A stretch of DNA of 64,000 bases from VRUE01 sp963704505 (GTDB taxonomy: Bacteria; Actinomycetota; Thermoleophilia; Solirubrobacterales; 70-9): NCBI GenBank assembly GCA_963704505.1, contig OY969912.1, positions 2,542,001-2,606,000 of the forward strand, read 5' to 3'. Below, piece after piece: positions 1-8,012 of the stretch (the stretch's first letter is position 1; each line of letters begins with the position of its first letter). Both the position numbers and the translations under genes were made by a program. Below the pieces are notes generated by a model that saw only the letters and a list, made by a program, of their open reading frames with translations, was not told the origin of the DNA and did no database searches.

Positions 1-707
1 TTGGAGATCTTGCCCTCGACGACCTGGCCGGGCTGGAGGCGGTCGAGGATCTGCTCGCGGACCTCCTTGCGCTCTTCCTCGAGCACGGCGCGCCGTGAGA
101 GGACGACGTTGTTGCGGCTGCGATTGAGCTCGATGACTTTGCATTCGAGCGTCTGGCCCATGAACTCGTCGAGGTTGTGGACGCGGCGGATGTCGACCAG
201 CGAGGCGGGCAGGAAGCCACGCACCCCGAGGTCGAGGATGAGACCGCCCTTGACCACCTCGATGACACTTCCTTCGACCGGTTCGCCGGACTCGGCTGCG
301 GTCTCGATGCGGCGCCAGGCCTTCTCGAAGCGGGCGCGCTTCTTGGAGAGGACGAGGCGACCCTCGGCGTCTTCTTTGGTGAGGACGAGCGCGTCGACCT
401 CCTCGCCCAGCTCGACCTCATCGCTGGGGTCGACCGACTTGCGGATCGACAGCTCGTTGGAGGGGATGACCCCCTCCGACTTGTAGCCGATGTCGACGAG
501 GACCTCGTCTTTGTCGATGCGTACGACCTTGCCGTTGACGACATCGCCCTCGTCGAAGGAGACCATCGTCGCCGCGTAATTGGGGACGATCTTTCCGTCG
601 ATTTCGAGCAGCAGGCCGCCCGAGCCGTCGACGACGTTGCCGTTTGCGGCAGGCGGAATGATTGTCTCGGTCGCAGACACGGCCGCCCATAATTGCAGAA
701 AGAACAT
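1..707 (-). CDS. rpsA: 30S ribosomal protein S1, N-terminal part (3' end outside window)
   Basis: Partial gene. It reads leftward from an ATG at 707 and runs off the window, leaving about 235 codons. GAGGAGG lies just upstream of the ATG and fixes the start. After a short leader of about 55 residues come the first two S1 (OB-fold) repeats: GDVVNGKVVRIDKDEVLVDI, then ELGEEVDALVLTKED, followed by GSVIEVVKGGLILDLGVRGF and LPASLVD. This repeat pattern and spacing are typical of S1, which binds mRNA on the small ribosomal subunit and helps initiate translation. The upstream neighbour is divergent, so the promoter must lie in the 69 bases between 708 and 776. The family call is secure; the number of S1 repeats cannot be judged from this fragment. 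Confidence 0.95.
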   Translation of the reverse strand, partial: MFFLQLWAAVSATETIIPPAANGNVVDGSGGLLLEIDGKIVPNYAATMVSFDEGDVVNGKVVRIDKDEVLVDIGYKSEGVIPSNELSIRKSVDPSDEVELGEEVDALVLTKEDAEGRLVLSKKRARFEKAWRRIETAAESGEPVEGSVIEVVKGGLILDLGVRGFLPASLVDIRRVHNLDEFMGQTLECKVIELNRSRNNVVLSRRAVLEEERKEVREQILDRLQPGQVVEGKIS

Positions 708-776
708 TGCCCACCTCCTCTGCTCCCGCCCCGCTCGGCCGGGAGGACGCGACGGGGGTCGGTAGCCTCAGGTTCG

Positions 777-1985
777 ATGCCGGTCAGAGCGACAAAGCGC
801 GGGGACGAGCGGACCCCGCTCGAGGGCGATCATGACGTCCTGATCTGCGGCGCGAGCTTCGCCGGGCTCGCGGTCGCGCGGGAGCTGGCCGGCTCCGGTG
901 CCGACGTGCTGATCGTCGACCGCTATGAGATCGGCGAGCGGCAGACGTCGGCCTGCGGGATCCCCACCGACTGGCTTCGTGCCACCGGTCTGATGGCGGC
1001 GGAGCGGCAGCGTTTCGACGAGCTCGTCATCCACACGCCGCACGGGACCACGCGCTACCAGCTCCCCTGGACCTTCTCGACCTTCGACTACCGGCAGATC
1101 TGCGAGCTGCTCTGGAGCGAGTGCGACGCGACCTTCGAGACGGCCAAGGTCAACGGGCGCCGGGCACCGGACGCCGACGGACGGATCACGGTCGAGACCG
1201 ACCGCGGCATTCTCAGCGCCCCCTTGGTCGTCGACGCCCTCGGCTGGCGACGCGTGCTGGCGCCCGGCGACGGCTACCAGCCCCCGGACGCACCGCTCTC
1301 ACGTGGCCTGGAGGTCCATCCCGGCGGCAGCGGCGAGGACCTGGAGATCTGGATCGACCGCAGGTACGTGCCGGCCGGCTACGGCTGGTCGTTTCCGGCC
1401 GAGGACGAGCTGCGGATCGGGATCGGGTCCTTCGACCCCCGCTTCCATGTCAAGGACACGACCGTGGCGCTCACGCAGGACCTGGGCAAGGAGCCGAACG
1501 AGTACCAGGGCAATTGGATTCCCCACAGGCTCCGCCCGGCGACCGAGGGCGGCGTCTTCTTCGCCGGCGACTCGGCGGGCCACTGCCTGCCGCTGACCGC
1601 CGAGGGGATCCGCACGGCGATCTACTTCGGCATCTCGCTCGGCCGCGAGCTGCGCGATGTCGTCGAGGGGCGGCAGACCCGCGAGCGCGCCGCTGCCCGC
1701 TACGCCGAGTTCAACGACTCACACGAGTGGAAGTTCCGCTGGATGCTGCGCGTCCAGAGACTGCTGCCGCGGATCCCCGCCCCACTCCAGCAGCTCGTGA
1801 TCCGAGCCTGCGGCCGGCAGAGCTTCGTCGACTGGTCCTTCCGCCACTACCTGCGGATCGCGGCTCCCGCCGGCATCGAGCCGCGTCGCTCAGCGGACGA
1901 TCAGGACGGTCCCGGCGAGCAGCAGCGCGACGCCGGTCATCCGCGCGGCGCTGAGCGGGACCTGGTCGAGGCCGAACAGCCCTAG
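777..1985 (+). CDS. FAD-dependent oxidoreductase, geranylgeranyl reductase-like
   Basis: A 402-residue flavoprotein. The N-terminus has a Rossmann dinucleotide-binding segment (DVLICGASFAGLAVAREL), and the second FAD motif is GGVFFAGDSAGHCLPLTAEG near residue 260. A CGIPTDW motif follows the Rossmann fold, as in archaeal and actinobacterial geranylgeranyl reductase relatives that reduce isoprenoid double bonds; halogenase- or monooxygenase-like roles cannot be excluded. The ATG at 777 was chosen over an upstream ATG at 693 because the earlier 28 residues are unlike the family. The last ~96 bases overlap the 3' end of the convergent YdcZ gene. No membrane segment is evident. The substrate is unknown and no isoprenoid gene lies nearby. 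Confidence 0.75.
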   Translation: MPVRATKRGDERTPLEGDHDVLICGASFAGLAVARELAGSGADVLIVDRYEIGERQTSACGIPTDWLRATGLMAAERQRFDELVIHTPHGTTRYQLPWTFSTFDYRQICELLWSECDATFETAKVNGRRAPDADGRITVETDRGILSAPLVVDALGWRRVLAPGDGYQPPDAPLSRGLEVHPGGSGEDLEIWIDRRYVPAGYGWSFPAEDELRIGIGSFDPRFHVKDTTVALTQDLGKEPNEYQGNWIPHRLRPATEGGVFFAGDSAGHCLPLTAEGIRTAIYFGISLGRELRDVVEGRQTRERAAARYAEFNDSHEWKFRWMLRVQRLLPRIPAPLQQLVIRACGRQSFVDWSFRHYLRIAAPAGIEPRRSADDQDGPGEQQRDAGHPRGAERDLVEAEQP

Positions 1986-2327
1986 GCGGTCGATCGCGAC
2001 CGATGCGGTGAGCTGGCCGGTGACGGTCGCCGCCGCGACCCCGCCGGCGCCGATCGCCGAGACCGCGATCAGGGCGTTGCTCACGTAGACGGCGCCCAGC
2101 AGCCCGCCGACCAGGTAGTACCAGCTGACGTCGAAGGTCGAGCTGAGGCCGCCGGCCTTGCCGCTGAGCAGAACGATTGCGAGCAGCGCGATCGTCCCCA
2201 CCGCGAAGGAGACAAAGGCCGCCGGCAGCCCGCCCGTCGATTTGCCGAGGCCGGCGTTGATCGGCGCCTGCATGGCGATCAGGCCGCCGGCACAGGCGGT
2301 GAGCAGGACCGCCGCTCCCCTATCCAC
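1890..2327 (-). CDS. DMT-type membrane protein of the YdcZ (DUF606) family
   Basis: A 145-residue protein with four to five hydrophobic helices. It opens with a Gly/Ala-rich helix (AVLLTACAGGLIAMQAPIN) and ends with a last helix (GVALLLAGTVLIV). The conserved N-terminal pattern (Q-PINAGLG) and the length match the YdcZ/DMT family of small inner-membrane proteins, presumed half-size transporters that dimerise. The substrate is unknown. The gene is convergent with the preceding flavoprotein and shares ~96 bp with it. It is divergent from the sigma factor, with 116 bp between the two starts. Confidence 0.8.
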   Translation of the reverse strand: MDRGAAVLLTACAGGLIAMQAPINAGLGKSTGGLPAAFVSFAVGTIALLAIVLLSGKAGGLSSTFDVSWYYLVGGLLGAVYVSNALIAVSAIGAGGVAAATVTGQLTASVAIDRLGLFGLDQVPLSAARMTGVALLLAGTVLIVR

Positions 2328-2443
2328 GAGGCCTCGCTGAACCAGTTGTGATCTTCGGCTGTATCCCGTGTTGCATGTGTGGAGCAGCCCTTGCCCGGGC
2401 CGGCTCCTGCTGTCATATCAGTAACCAGGACCACCGACCGAGC

Positions 2444-3961
2444 ATGAATCCGCCACCCGCAGAGGGAATCGCCTCCCGGCTCTTCGTCGGCCCGGCGCTG
2501 CGCACGCAGCCCGACCGCCGGCTCGTCACCCTTGTCCGCGACGGCTACGAGTCCGCCTTCGAGGAGATCGTCCGGCGCTACGGCAAGGCGCTCGGCCGCT
2601 ACGCGGCGGCGATCGTCGGCTCGCGCTCGGAGGACGTGACCCAGGACGCCTTCTCGAAGGCGCTTCTGGCGCTGCGGCGCAACCCGGAGCAGGAGATCGA
2701 GCTGCGGCCCTGGCTCTACCGGATCGTCCGCAACACGGCGCTCAACGACCTCCGCGACCGCCCGCCCGACGCGGCGGAGCTGCTCGAGGCACTGGAAGGC
2801 GCCGGGTCCCACTCGGCCGCCGAGGAATTCGAGAAGCGCCAGGAGGTCGCCGACCTGTTGGGACGGCTGCGCGCCCTGCCCGAGCCGCAGCGCGCGGCGA
2901 TCGTGATGCGTGAGATGGAGGGCCTCGGCCACGACGAGATCGCCGCGGCGCTGGGGATGAGCGGCGGCGCCGCGAGACAGGCGATCTACCGGGCGCGGCA
3001 GGCGCTCCGCGACGGCGCCGGCCTGATGGTGCCGCTGCCGGTGCTCAGGGCGCTGCTCGAACACGGAGGAGAAGCGGGCGCGGCCGCCGGCGCCGGCGGA
3101 GCGGCGATCGCCGCCGGCGGTGCGGGCACCGCGCTCAAAGTCGGCGTGGTCACCGCTGTGCTCGCCGGCTCGGTCGGGACCGGCCTGGCGATCAAGGAGC
3201 ACACCCACCGGCAGACCGACGAGGCGACGGCGGCGACCGTGCGCTCGGCGCCGGGGGCCGGCTCCGCCTCGGGCTCCCCCGGATCCGGAACACCTGCAGG
3301 GCTTACGGCAACCGGTGACGACTCCGGCCGCTCCGGACCCGGAGGCGACAACCAAGACGGCTCCGGCAGCGGCGACCAGGGGAATGACGGCGACGGCGAC
3401 GGCCGGCTCGAGTCGAGCGAGGACTTCGGTGGGTCCGCCGGCTCCGGCGGATCGGGTGGCGGCCCAGGACCGAGCCGACAGCCACCCGCGGACGACCACG
3501 GCGGAGGGCGCGGCGGCTCAGGCGGCCACGGCATTGAGTCCGGCGAGGGCCCGTCGGGGTCCGGTCACGGCGGCGGCCCTGGATCAGGAGATGGCGGCAG
3601 CGGCTCATCCGGTGGATCGGGCGGCGGTTCTCACGATGGATCGGGTGGCGGCGGGTCTGGCTCGGGATCTGGCTCGGGCTCGGGCGGCGAATCCGGATCG
3701 GGCAGCGGATCAGGTTCGGGTTCGGGTTCGGGTTCAGGTGACGGATCGTCGGGGAGCTCCGGCGGCCCCACCCCTCAGCCGTCGGGCGGCGGCGACGGTT
3801 CGGGTTCCGGTGGCCCCGGGCCGGGGTCCGGGTCCGGCGACTCGGGCTCGGGAAGCGGCTCGGGTGGCTCAGGCGATTCCGGCTCGGGCGGCGATGGCTC
3901 CGGCAGCACCGACGGCACCAGCGGCAAGAACGATCTGGACGCGAGTTCGATCGTCCCGTGA
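2444..3961 (+). CDS. ECF-type sigma factor fused to a membrane helix and long Gly/Ser-rich tail
   Basis: A 505-residue protein. Residues ~26-105 form sigma-70 region 2 (AFEEIVRRYG; SEDVTQDAFSKALLAL; RPWLYRIVRN). Residues ~130-187 form region 4 with its helix-turn-helix (LPEPQRAAIVMREMEG; GLGHDEIAAALGMS). Unusually, an Ala/Gly-rich hydrophobic segment follows (~212-250, core GVVTAVLAGSVGTGLAI), then a ~250-residue tail made almost only of Gly, Ser and Asp. The tail DNA contains short tandem TCGGGT-type repeats. The ATG at 2444 was preferred over a GTG at 2348 because sigma region 2 then has a normal leader. The architecture implies a sigma factor tethered to the membrane with a tail outside the cell, which is inference. 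The next gene encodes a secreted protein and may be a target. Confidence 0.85.
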   Translation: MNPPPAEGIASRLFVGPALRTQPDRRLVTLVRDGYESAFEEIVRRYGKALGRYAAAIVGSRSEDVTQDAFSKALLALRRNPEQEIELRPWLYRIVRNTALNDLRDRPPDAAELLEALEGAGSHSAAEEFEKRQEVADLLGRLRALPEPQRAAIVMREMEGLGHDEIAAALGMSGGAARQAIYRARQALRDGAGLMVPLPVLRALLEHGGEAGAAAGAGGAAIAAGGAGTALKVGVVTAVLAGSVGTGLAIKEHTHRQTDEATAATVRSAPGAGSASGSPGSGTPAGLTATGDDSGRSGPGGDNQDGSGSGDQGNDGDGDGRLESSEDFGGSAGSGGSGGGPGPSRQPPADDHGGGRGGSGGHGIESGEGPSGSGHGGGPGSGDGGSGSSGGSGGGSHDGSGGGGSGSGSGSGSGGESGSGSGSGSGSGSGSGDGSSGSSGGPTPQPSGGGDGSGSGGPGPGSGSGDSGSGSGSGGSGDSGSGGDGSGSTDGTSGKNDLDASSIVP

Positions 3962-3984
3962 TCTTGGTTCCCGGCTCGGGTTGA

Positions 3985-4010
3985 GCGGGTGAAGTGGACA
4001 TTCACCCCGC
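3985..4010 (+). promoter_or_regulatory. Inverted repeat just upstream of the RBS of the secreted Asp-rich protein gene
   Basis: GCGGGTGAA and TTCACCCCGC are complementary apart from one extra C and are separated by seven bases. The strong RBS AAGGAGG begins five bases after the second arm. The position suits either a weak terminator after the sigma gene or an mRNA element controlling translation of the next gene. There is no T tract. Confidence 0.45.
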
Positions 4011-4025
4011 AATCAAGGAGGAACC

Positions 4026-4820
4026 ATGAGACGTCGCCACGGCAAGCGAGCCCGGCTCGGCGGCCTGCTGATGGCGGCCCTCGGCGCGCTGGCGATTCTG
4101 GCGCTGCCCAGCGCCGCCGCCGCCAAGGACCGCAATCACGACCACATCCCCGACCGCTGGGAGAAGCGACACGATCTCTCGACCTCGGTCAACCAGGGGA
4201 GTCGTGACCAGGATCGCGACCATCTGAACAACCGCGGCGAGTTCAAGGCCGGGGATAACCCCCGGGACCGCGACACCGACAACGACGGCGTCGTCGACGG
4301 CGACGAGAACGCCGGCACGATCGCCTCCTATGACACGGAGACCGGGAAGCTGACGATCACCCTCTTCGGAGGAGAAACGATCAGCGGCTTCGTCACCGAA
4401 GACACCAGGATCCGTTGCGGCATGGAGTGCCACAACATGGGCACCGAAGAAGGCTCGACCGCCTCGGCCTCCCGCCATGGCGAGAACGAGTCGGGTGACG
4501 ACTCGGGCGGCGACAACTCGGGCCCGGGCAACGGCGAAGAAACGGTCAGCGACGACCCGCCGAACCACGATGAAAACGACGACCACGGTGAAGGCGATGA
4601 CGACCCGCCGAACCACGAGGCGGGCGACGACAACGACCACGAGAACCACGGCGGCGACAACGGCAACCGCGGACCCGGTAACGACAACGGGTTCAACTGC
4701 ACGCCCGCGGCGCTGGTCGTCGGAGCGACGGTCGACGAGGCGGAGCTGGAGCTCCGCAACGGCAAGGCGACGTTCGAGGAGATCGAGCTCGAGCGGAGCT
4801 CGTCGCAGAGCACCCCATAG
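4026..4820 (+). CDS. Secreted Asp/Asn-rich protein with thrombospondin type-3-like calcium motifs
   Basis: A 264-residue protein with a clear Sec signal peptide: Arg-rich start, hydrophobic core GGLLMAALGALAILALP, and likely cleavage after ASAAAA-like residues near 33. It continues with acidic repeats of the DxDxDxD kind (DRNHDHIPD, DQDRDHLNN, DTDNDGVVDGDE), as in thrombospondin type-3 and dockerin-like calcium-binding loops. The middle (res ~150-220) is low-complexity Asp/Gly/Asn/His. The C-terminal ~40 residues are ordered and contain one Cys; two more Cys (RCGMEC) lie near residue 137. It follows the membrane-anchored sigma factor by 64 bp on the same strand, with an AAGGAGG RBS. Its function is unknown; calcium binding is inferred from the motifs. 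Confidence 0.7.
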   Translation: MRRRHGKRARLGGLLMAALGALAILALPSAAAAKDRNHDHIPDRWEKRHDLSTSVNQGSRDQDRDHLNNRGEFKAGDNPRDRDTDNDGVVDGDENAGTIASYDTETGKLTITLFGGETISGFVTEDTRIRCGMECHNMGTEEGSTASASRHGENESGDDSGGDNSGPGNGEETVSDDPPNHDENDDHGEGDDDPPNHEAGDDNDHENHGGDNGNRGPGNDNGFNCTPAALVVGATVDEAELELRNGKATFEEIELERSSSQSTP

Positions 4821-4832
4821 CCAGGTGAGGTT

Positions 4833-4853
4833 GGCTGGATTTGTGATCCAGCC
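4833..4853. terminator. Hairpin 1 between convergent genes
   Basis: GGCTGGAT and ATCCAGCC form a perfect 8-bp stem with a 5-base loop, 12 bases after the stop of the secreted protein gene. It lies in the 164-bp gap between convergent genes, where a terminator is expected. Confidence 0.5.
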
Positions 4854-4861
4854 CGCGTGTC

Positions 4862-4909
4862 GGGGGAGCGTGTCCGGATACTTGGTTTCGGTATCCGACA
4901 CGCTCCCCC
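4862..4909. terminator. Long hairpin 2, probable bidirectional terminator
   Basis: Two arms of about 19-20 bases (starting GGGGGAGCGTGTC and ending GACACGCTCCCCC) pair almost perfectly, with one extra C in the left arm and a short loop around 4882-4890. It lies between the convergent secreted-protein gene and polA. There is no T run on either strand, so termination could be Rho-aided or the repeat may have another role. Confidence 0.6.
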
Positions 4910-4984
4910 ATCGCGAGGAGGAACACGCGGGGGCCCACGCCACGTTCGCCGGAGCCGACCTGGCCGAGCCGTCCCCCTAGGGCG

Positions 4985-7612
4985 TCACTTGGCGTCGAGC
5001 CAGTCTTCGCCGATTCCGACGTCGACCTCGAGCGGCGGATCGAGCAGGTAGGCGGCACACATCTCGTGCCGCACCAGCTCGGCCGCCTCGTCCATCTCCC
5101 CCGGCGGGCCCTCGAACAGCAGCTCGTCGTGGATCTGGAGCACGAGGCGCGTCTTCGTCCCGCGCTCGCGCAGGGCCGCCTGGCAGCGGACCATCGCCAC
5201 CTTGATGATGTCGGCGGCGGTGCCCTGGATCACGGTGTTTACCGCCAATCGCTCGCCGAGGCGGCGGGTGTTCGGGTTGGACGAGCGCAGCTCCGGGATC
5301 TGGCGGCGGCGCCCCATGAGAGTCGTCACGTAGCCCTCCTCGGCGGCGCGCTCGACGACCTCCTCGCGGAAGGCGCGCACGGCCGGGAAGCGCTCGAGGT
5401 AGCGGGCGACGAATTCCTCGCCCTCCTTGCGTGGGATGTTGAGGCGGTCGGCGAGGCCGAAACCGGTCAGCCCGTAGACGATGCCGAAGTTGACCATCTT
5501 CGCCTTCGAGCGCTGGCCGATGTCGACCTCCTCGCGGGAGACGTTGAAGACCTCGGCGGCGGTCGCCGCGTGGACGTCGTCGCCGGCCCGGAAGATCTCC
5601 TTCAGCACCTCCTCCTCGGCGACCTGGGCGAGCACCCGCAGCTCGACCTGGCTGTAATCGGCGGAGAGCAACCGCGCCCCCTCTTCGGCGACGAAGCACG
5701 CCCGCACAGGGCGGCCGATCTCGGTGCGGATCGGGATGTTCTGGAGGTTGGGGTTGGTGCTCGAGAGCCGGCCGGTCGCGGCGGTCGTCTGCCCGAAGGT
5801 GGTGTGGACACGGCCGGTGTCGGGGTCGATCAGGTCCGGCAGGGTGTCGAGATAGGTGCTCTTGAGCTTGGTCAGCTCGCGCCAGGACTCGATTTTCTCG
5901 ACGACCGGGTGCTCCTCGCGGATCTGGGCGAGAACTTTGGCGTCGGTAGAGAAGCCGGTCTTGCCGCGGCGCTTGCGGGTCAGGCCCAGCTTCTCGAAGA
6001 GAATGCGGCCGACCTGCTGGGGGCTGCCGATCGTGAACTCCTCGTCCGCGAGCTCGTAGATCTCCGCTTCGAGCTTCTCGATCCGCTCCCCGAAGCCGGC
6101 GCCGACCTCGGCTAGCTTCTCGGCGTCGAGCTTCAGCCCCTCGCGCTCCATCGCCGCCAGCACCTCGACCAGGGGAAGCTCGACCTCGCGGAGCAGCGGC
6201 TCCAGTCCCTGCTCCTCGATTTTGGGTCGCTGGGCCTCGGCGAGAGCGGCGACCAGCCGCGCTTCCTCGGCCGGCTCCAGGCCCGCCTCGACCTCCTCGC
6301 CGAGCGCCAGCTGGCCGTCGTCGTCGCCGGGCTTCGCGGCGGCACCCTCGGCCAGGCCGATCCCGGCGTCGGCGGCGAGCTCGGGGAGCTCGTAGGTGCG
6401 GCGCTCGGGCTCCAGCAGATAGGCGGCGAGCAGGGTGTCGTGGTCGAGGCGGAGCTCGACGCCCTCGCGGGCGGCGGCCGCGAGCAGCCCGTGCCGGCCG
6501 CCCCCGAGCGACTTGAGGTCGTGGCCGGAGACCGGCCGCTCGCCGAGGGCGACCGCGAGCTCGTCATGGCCGGCCTCGCCGGTCACGGTGCGCTCGGCGT
6601 CGGCCGCTGCCCAGCGCTCGCCATCGAGCCCGAGCGCGACCGAGCCCTCGCCGATGTCGTCGAGGCCGCCCTCGACCGAAGCGATCTCGACCTCGGTCTC
6701 GACCCGGCGGCCGGGGACCGCGTCTCCCTCGGGCAGGGCTTCTTCGAGGCGCTCCATCACCGCGCGCAGCTCGAACTCCCGCATGAACTCGCGGAGGACA
6801 CCGCGATCGGGCTCGGAGGCCATCGCCCCCTCGAGGTCCACCCCGGTCTCGATGTCGTAGATCAGCGTCGCCAGGCCCTTCGACATGCGGGCATCGTCGG
6901 CGTGCTCGATCAGGTTCTGTTTCCGTTTGGCGCCGGAGACGTCCTCGACGTTGGCGAGCACATCCTCGAGGGTGCCGAATTTCTGCAGCAGCTGGGCGGC
7001 GGTTTTCTCTCCGATGCCCGGAACCCCGGGAATGTTGTCGGAGGTATCCCCGCGCAGCCCCATCAGGTCGGTGACCAGCTCCGGCGGAACCCCGTAGCGC
7101 TCGATCACCGCGTCGCGGTCGTAGATCTTGGTCTCGCTGATGCCTTTGGTCGTGCTCATCACCCGGATCCCGTCGCCGACCATCTGGTAGGCGTCGCGAT
7201 CGCCGGTGACGACCATCACCGGAATGCCCTGCTCGTGTGCGCGACGGGCGAGCGATGCGATCACGTCGTCGGCCTCGTAGCCCTCGACCTTGACGTTGTC
7301 GTAGCCGAATGCCTCGACCAGGGGCATCAGGTGGGGCCACTGCTCTCGGAGGAGGTCCGGCCGCGAGGAGCGCTGGGCCTTGTAGAGGTCGTAGGTGACC
7401 TCTCGGCCCGACATCCCCGCGTCCCAGGCGACCACGACGCCGCCCGGGTGATGTTCGTCGATGATTTTGACGAGCATCGAGGCGAGCCCGTAGATCGCGT
7501 TGGTCGGCCGCCCGTCGGCGGTCGCGATCGACTCCGGCAGCGCAAAGAACGCCCGATAGGCGAGCGAGTTGCCGTCGATCAGGAAGAGCTCTGGTGCGTC
7601 CTTGCCGGCCAC
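4985..7612 (-). CDS. polA: DNA polymerase I
   Basis: An 875-residue family A DNA polymerase used for repair and Okazaki-fragment processing. Residues 1-~290 are the 5' nuclease (LFLIDGNSLAYRAFFALP; EGYEADDVIASLA; VTGDRDAYQMV; GDTSDNIPGVPGIGEKTAA). The middle domain occupies the 3'-5' exonuclease position but lacks the usual DxE at its start (VALGLDGERWAA is seen), so proofreading is probably lost. The polymerase domain has motif A (LLSADYSQVELRVLA), motif B (RSKAKMVNFGIVYG) and motif C (LQIHDELLFE). Translation starts at GTG 7612; the nearest ATG is out of frame. It is convergent with the preceding secreted-protein gene. Confidence 0.97.
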   Translation of the reverse strand: MAGKDAPELFLIDGNSLAYRAFFALPESIATADGRPTNAIYGLASMLVKIIDEHHPGGVVVAWDAGMSGREVTYDLYKAQRSSRPDLLREQWPHLMPLVEAFGYDNVKVEGYEADDVIASLARRAHEQGIPVMVVTGDRDAYQMVGDGIRVMSTTKGISETKIYDRDAVIERYGVPPELVTDLMGLRGDTSDNIPGVPGIGEKTAAQLLQKFGTLEDVLANVEDVSGAKRKQNLIEHADDARMSKGLATLIYDIETGVDLEGAMASEPDRGVLREFMREFELRAVMERLEEALPEGDAVPGRRVETEVEIASVEGGLDDIGEGSVALGLDGERWAAADAERTVTGEAGHDELAVALGERPVSGHDLKSLGGGRHGLLAAAAREGVELRLDHDTLLAAYLLEPERRTYELPELAADAGIGLAEGAAAKPGDDDGQLALGEEVEAGLEPAEEARLVAALAEAQRPKIEEQGLEPLLREVELPLVEVLAAMEREGLKLDAEKLAEVGAGFGERIEKLEAEIYELADEEFTIGSPQQVGRILFEKLGLTRKRRGKTGFSTDAKVLAQIREEHPVVEKIESWRELTKLKSTYLDTLPDLIDPDTGRVHTTFGQTTAATGRLSSTNPNLQNIPIRTEIGRPVRACFVAEEGARLLSADYSQVELRVLAQVAEEEVLKEIFRAGDDVHAATAAEVFNVSREEVDIGQRSKAKMVNFGIVYGLTGFGLADRLNIPRKEGEEFVARYLERFPAVRAFREEVVERAAEEGYVTTLMGRRRQIPELRSSNPNTRRLGERLAVNTVIQGTAADIIKVAMVRCQAALRERGTKTRLVLQIHDELLFEGPPGEMDEAAELVRHEMCAAYLLDPPLEVDVGIGEDWLDAK

Positions 7613-7662
7613 GTCGCGATCATAGGTCGGGACACGGTCGAGGGGAGCGGCGTCCGCGTCGG

Positions 7663-7992
7663 CTACTTCGGCGGCAGCGAGGCGGCGAAGTCGGCTCCGG
7701 CGTCGACCCAGCCGGCGAGGTCCGAGTCCGAGGCGGTGCCCGCCGGGTCGACGTAGATCGTCGTCTTCATCGGCTTGCCGGTGAAGTCCATCGGCCGCGT
7801 GTGGGACTCGGCCAGGGCTTTCTCGGCGTCCTCGGCGCCAAGGCGGACCAGCAGGTCCTCGCCGATCACACCGCAGGCCATGTTGCCGCCGACCATGAAC
7901 GCGATGCCGCCGAACATCTCGCGCTCGCTGAGCTCGGAACGCGAGGCGAGGACGTCCCGGATGCGGTCGGCTAGCGCTTGGTCGAACGCCAC
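7663..7992 (-). CDS. TfoX/Sxy N-terminal domain protein
   Basis: A 109-residue protein matching the TfoX/Sxy N-terminal domain: REMFGGIAFMVGGNMACGV, then the strand EDLLVRLGAEDAEKAL, and the PMDFTGKPM segment. In gamma-proteobacteria Sxy activates competence genes with CRP. Actinobacterial stand-alone copies have no established role. It lies 50 bp upstream of polA on the same strand and 20 bp downstream of the secreted 305-residue protein gene. Confidence 0.85.
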   Translation of the reverse strand: MAFDQALADRIRDVLASRSELSEREMFGGIAFMVGGNMACGVIGEDLLVRLGAEDAEKALAESHTRPMDFTGKPMKTTIYVDPAGTASDSDLAGWVDAGADFAASLPPK

Positions 7993-8012
7993 ATGGCGAT
8001 TCTAGGGAGCCG

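Noticed and set aside
3640..3760. Regular short repeats resembling a CRISPR array
   Set aside because: The units are six bases, lie inside the sigma-factor gene in frame, and have no spacers.
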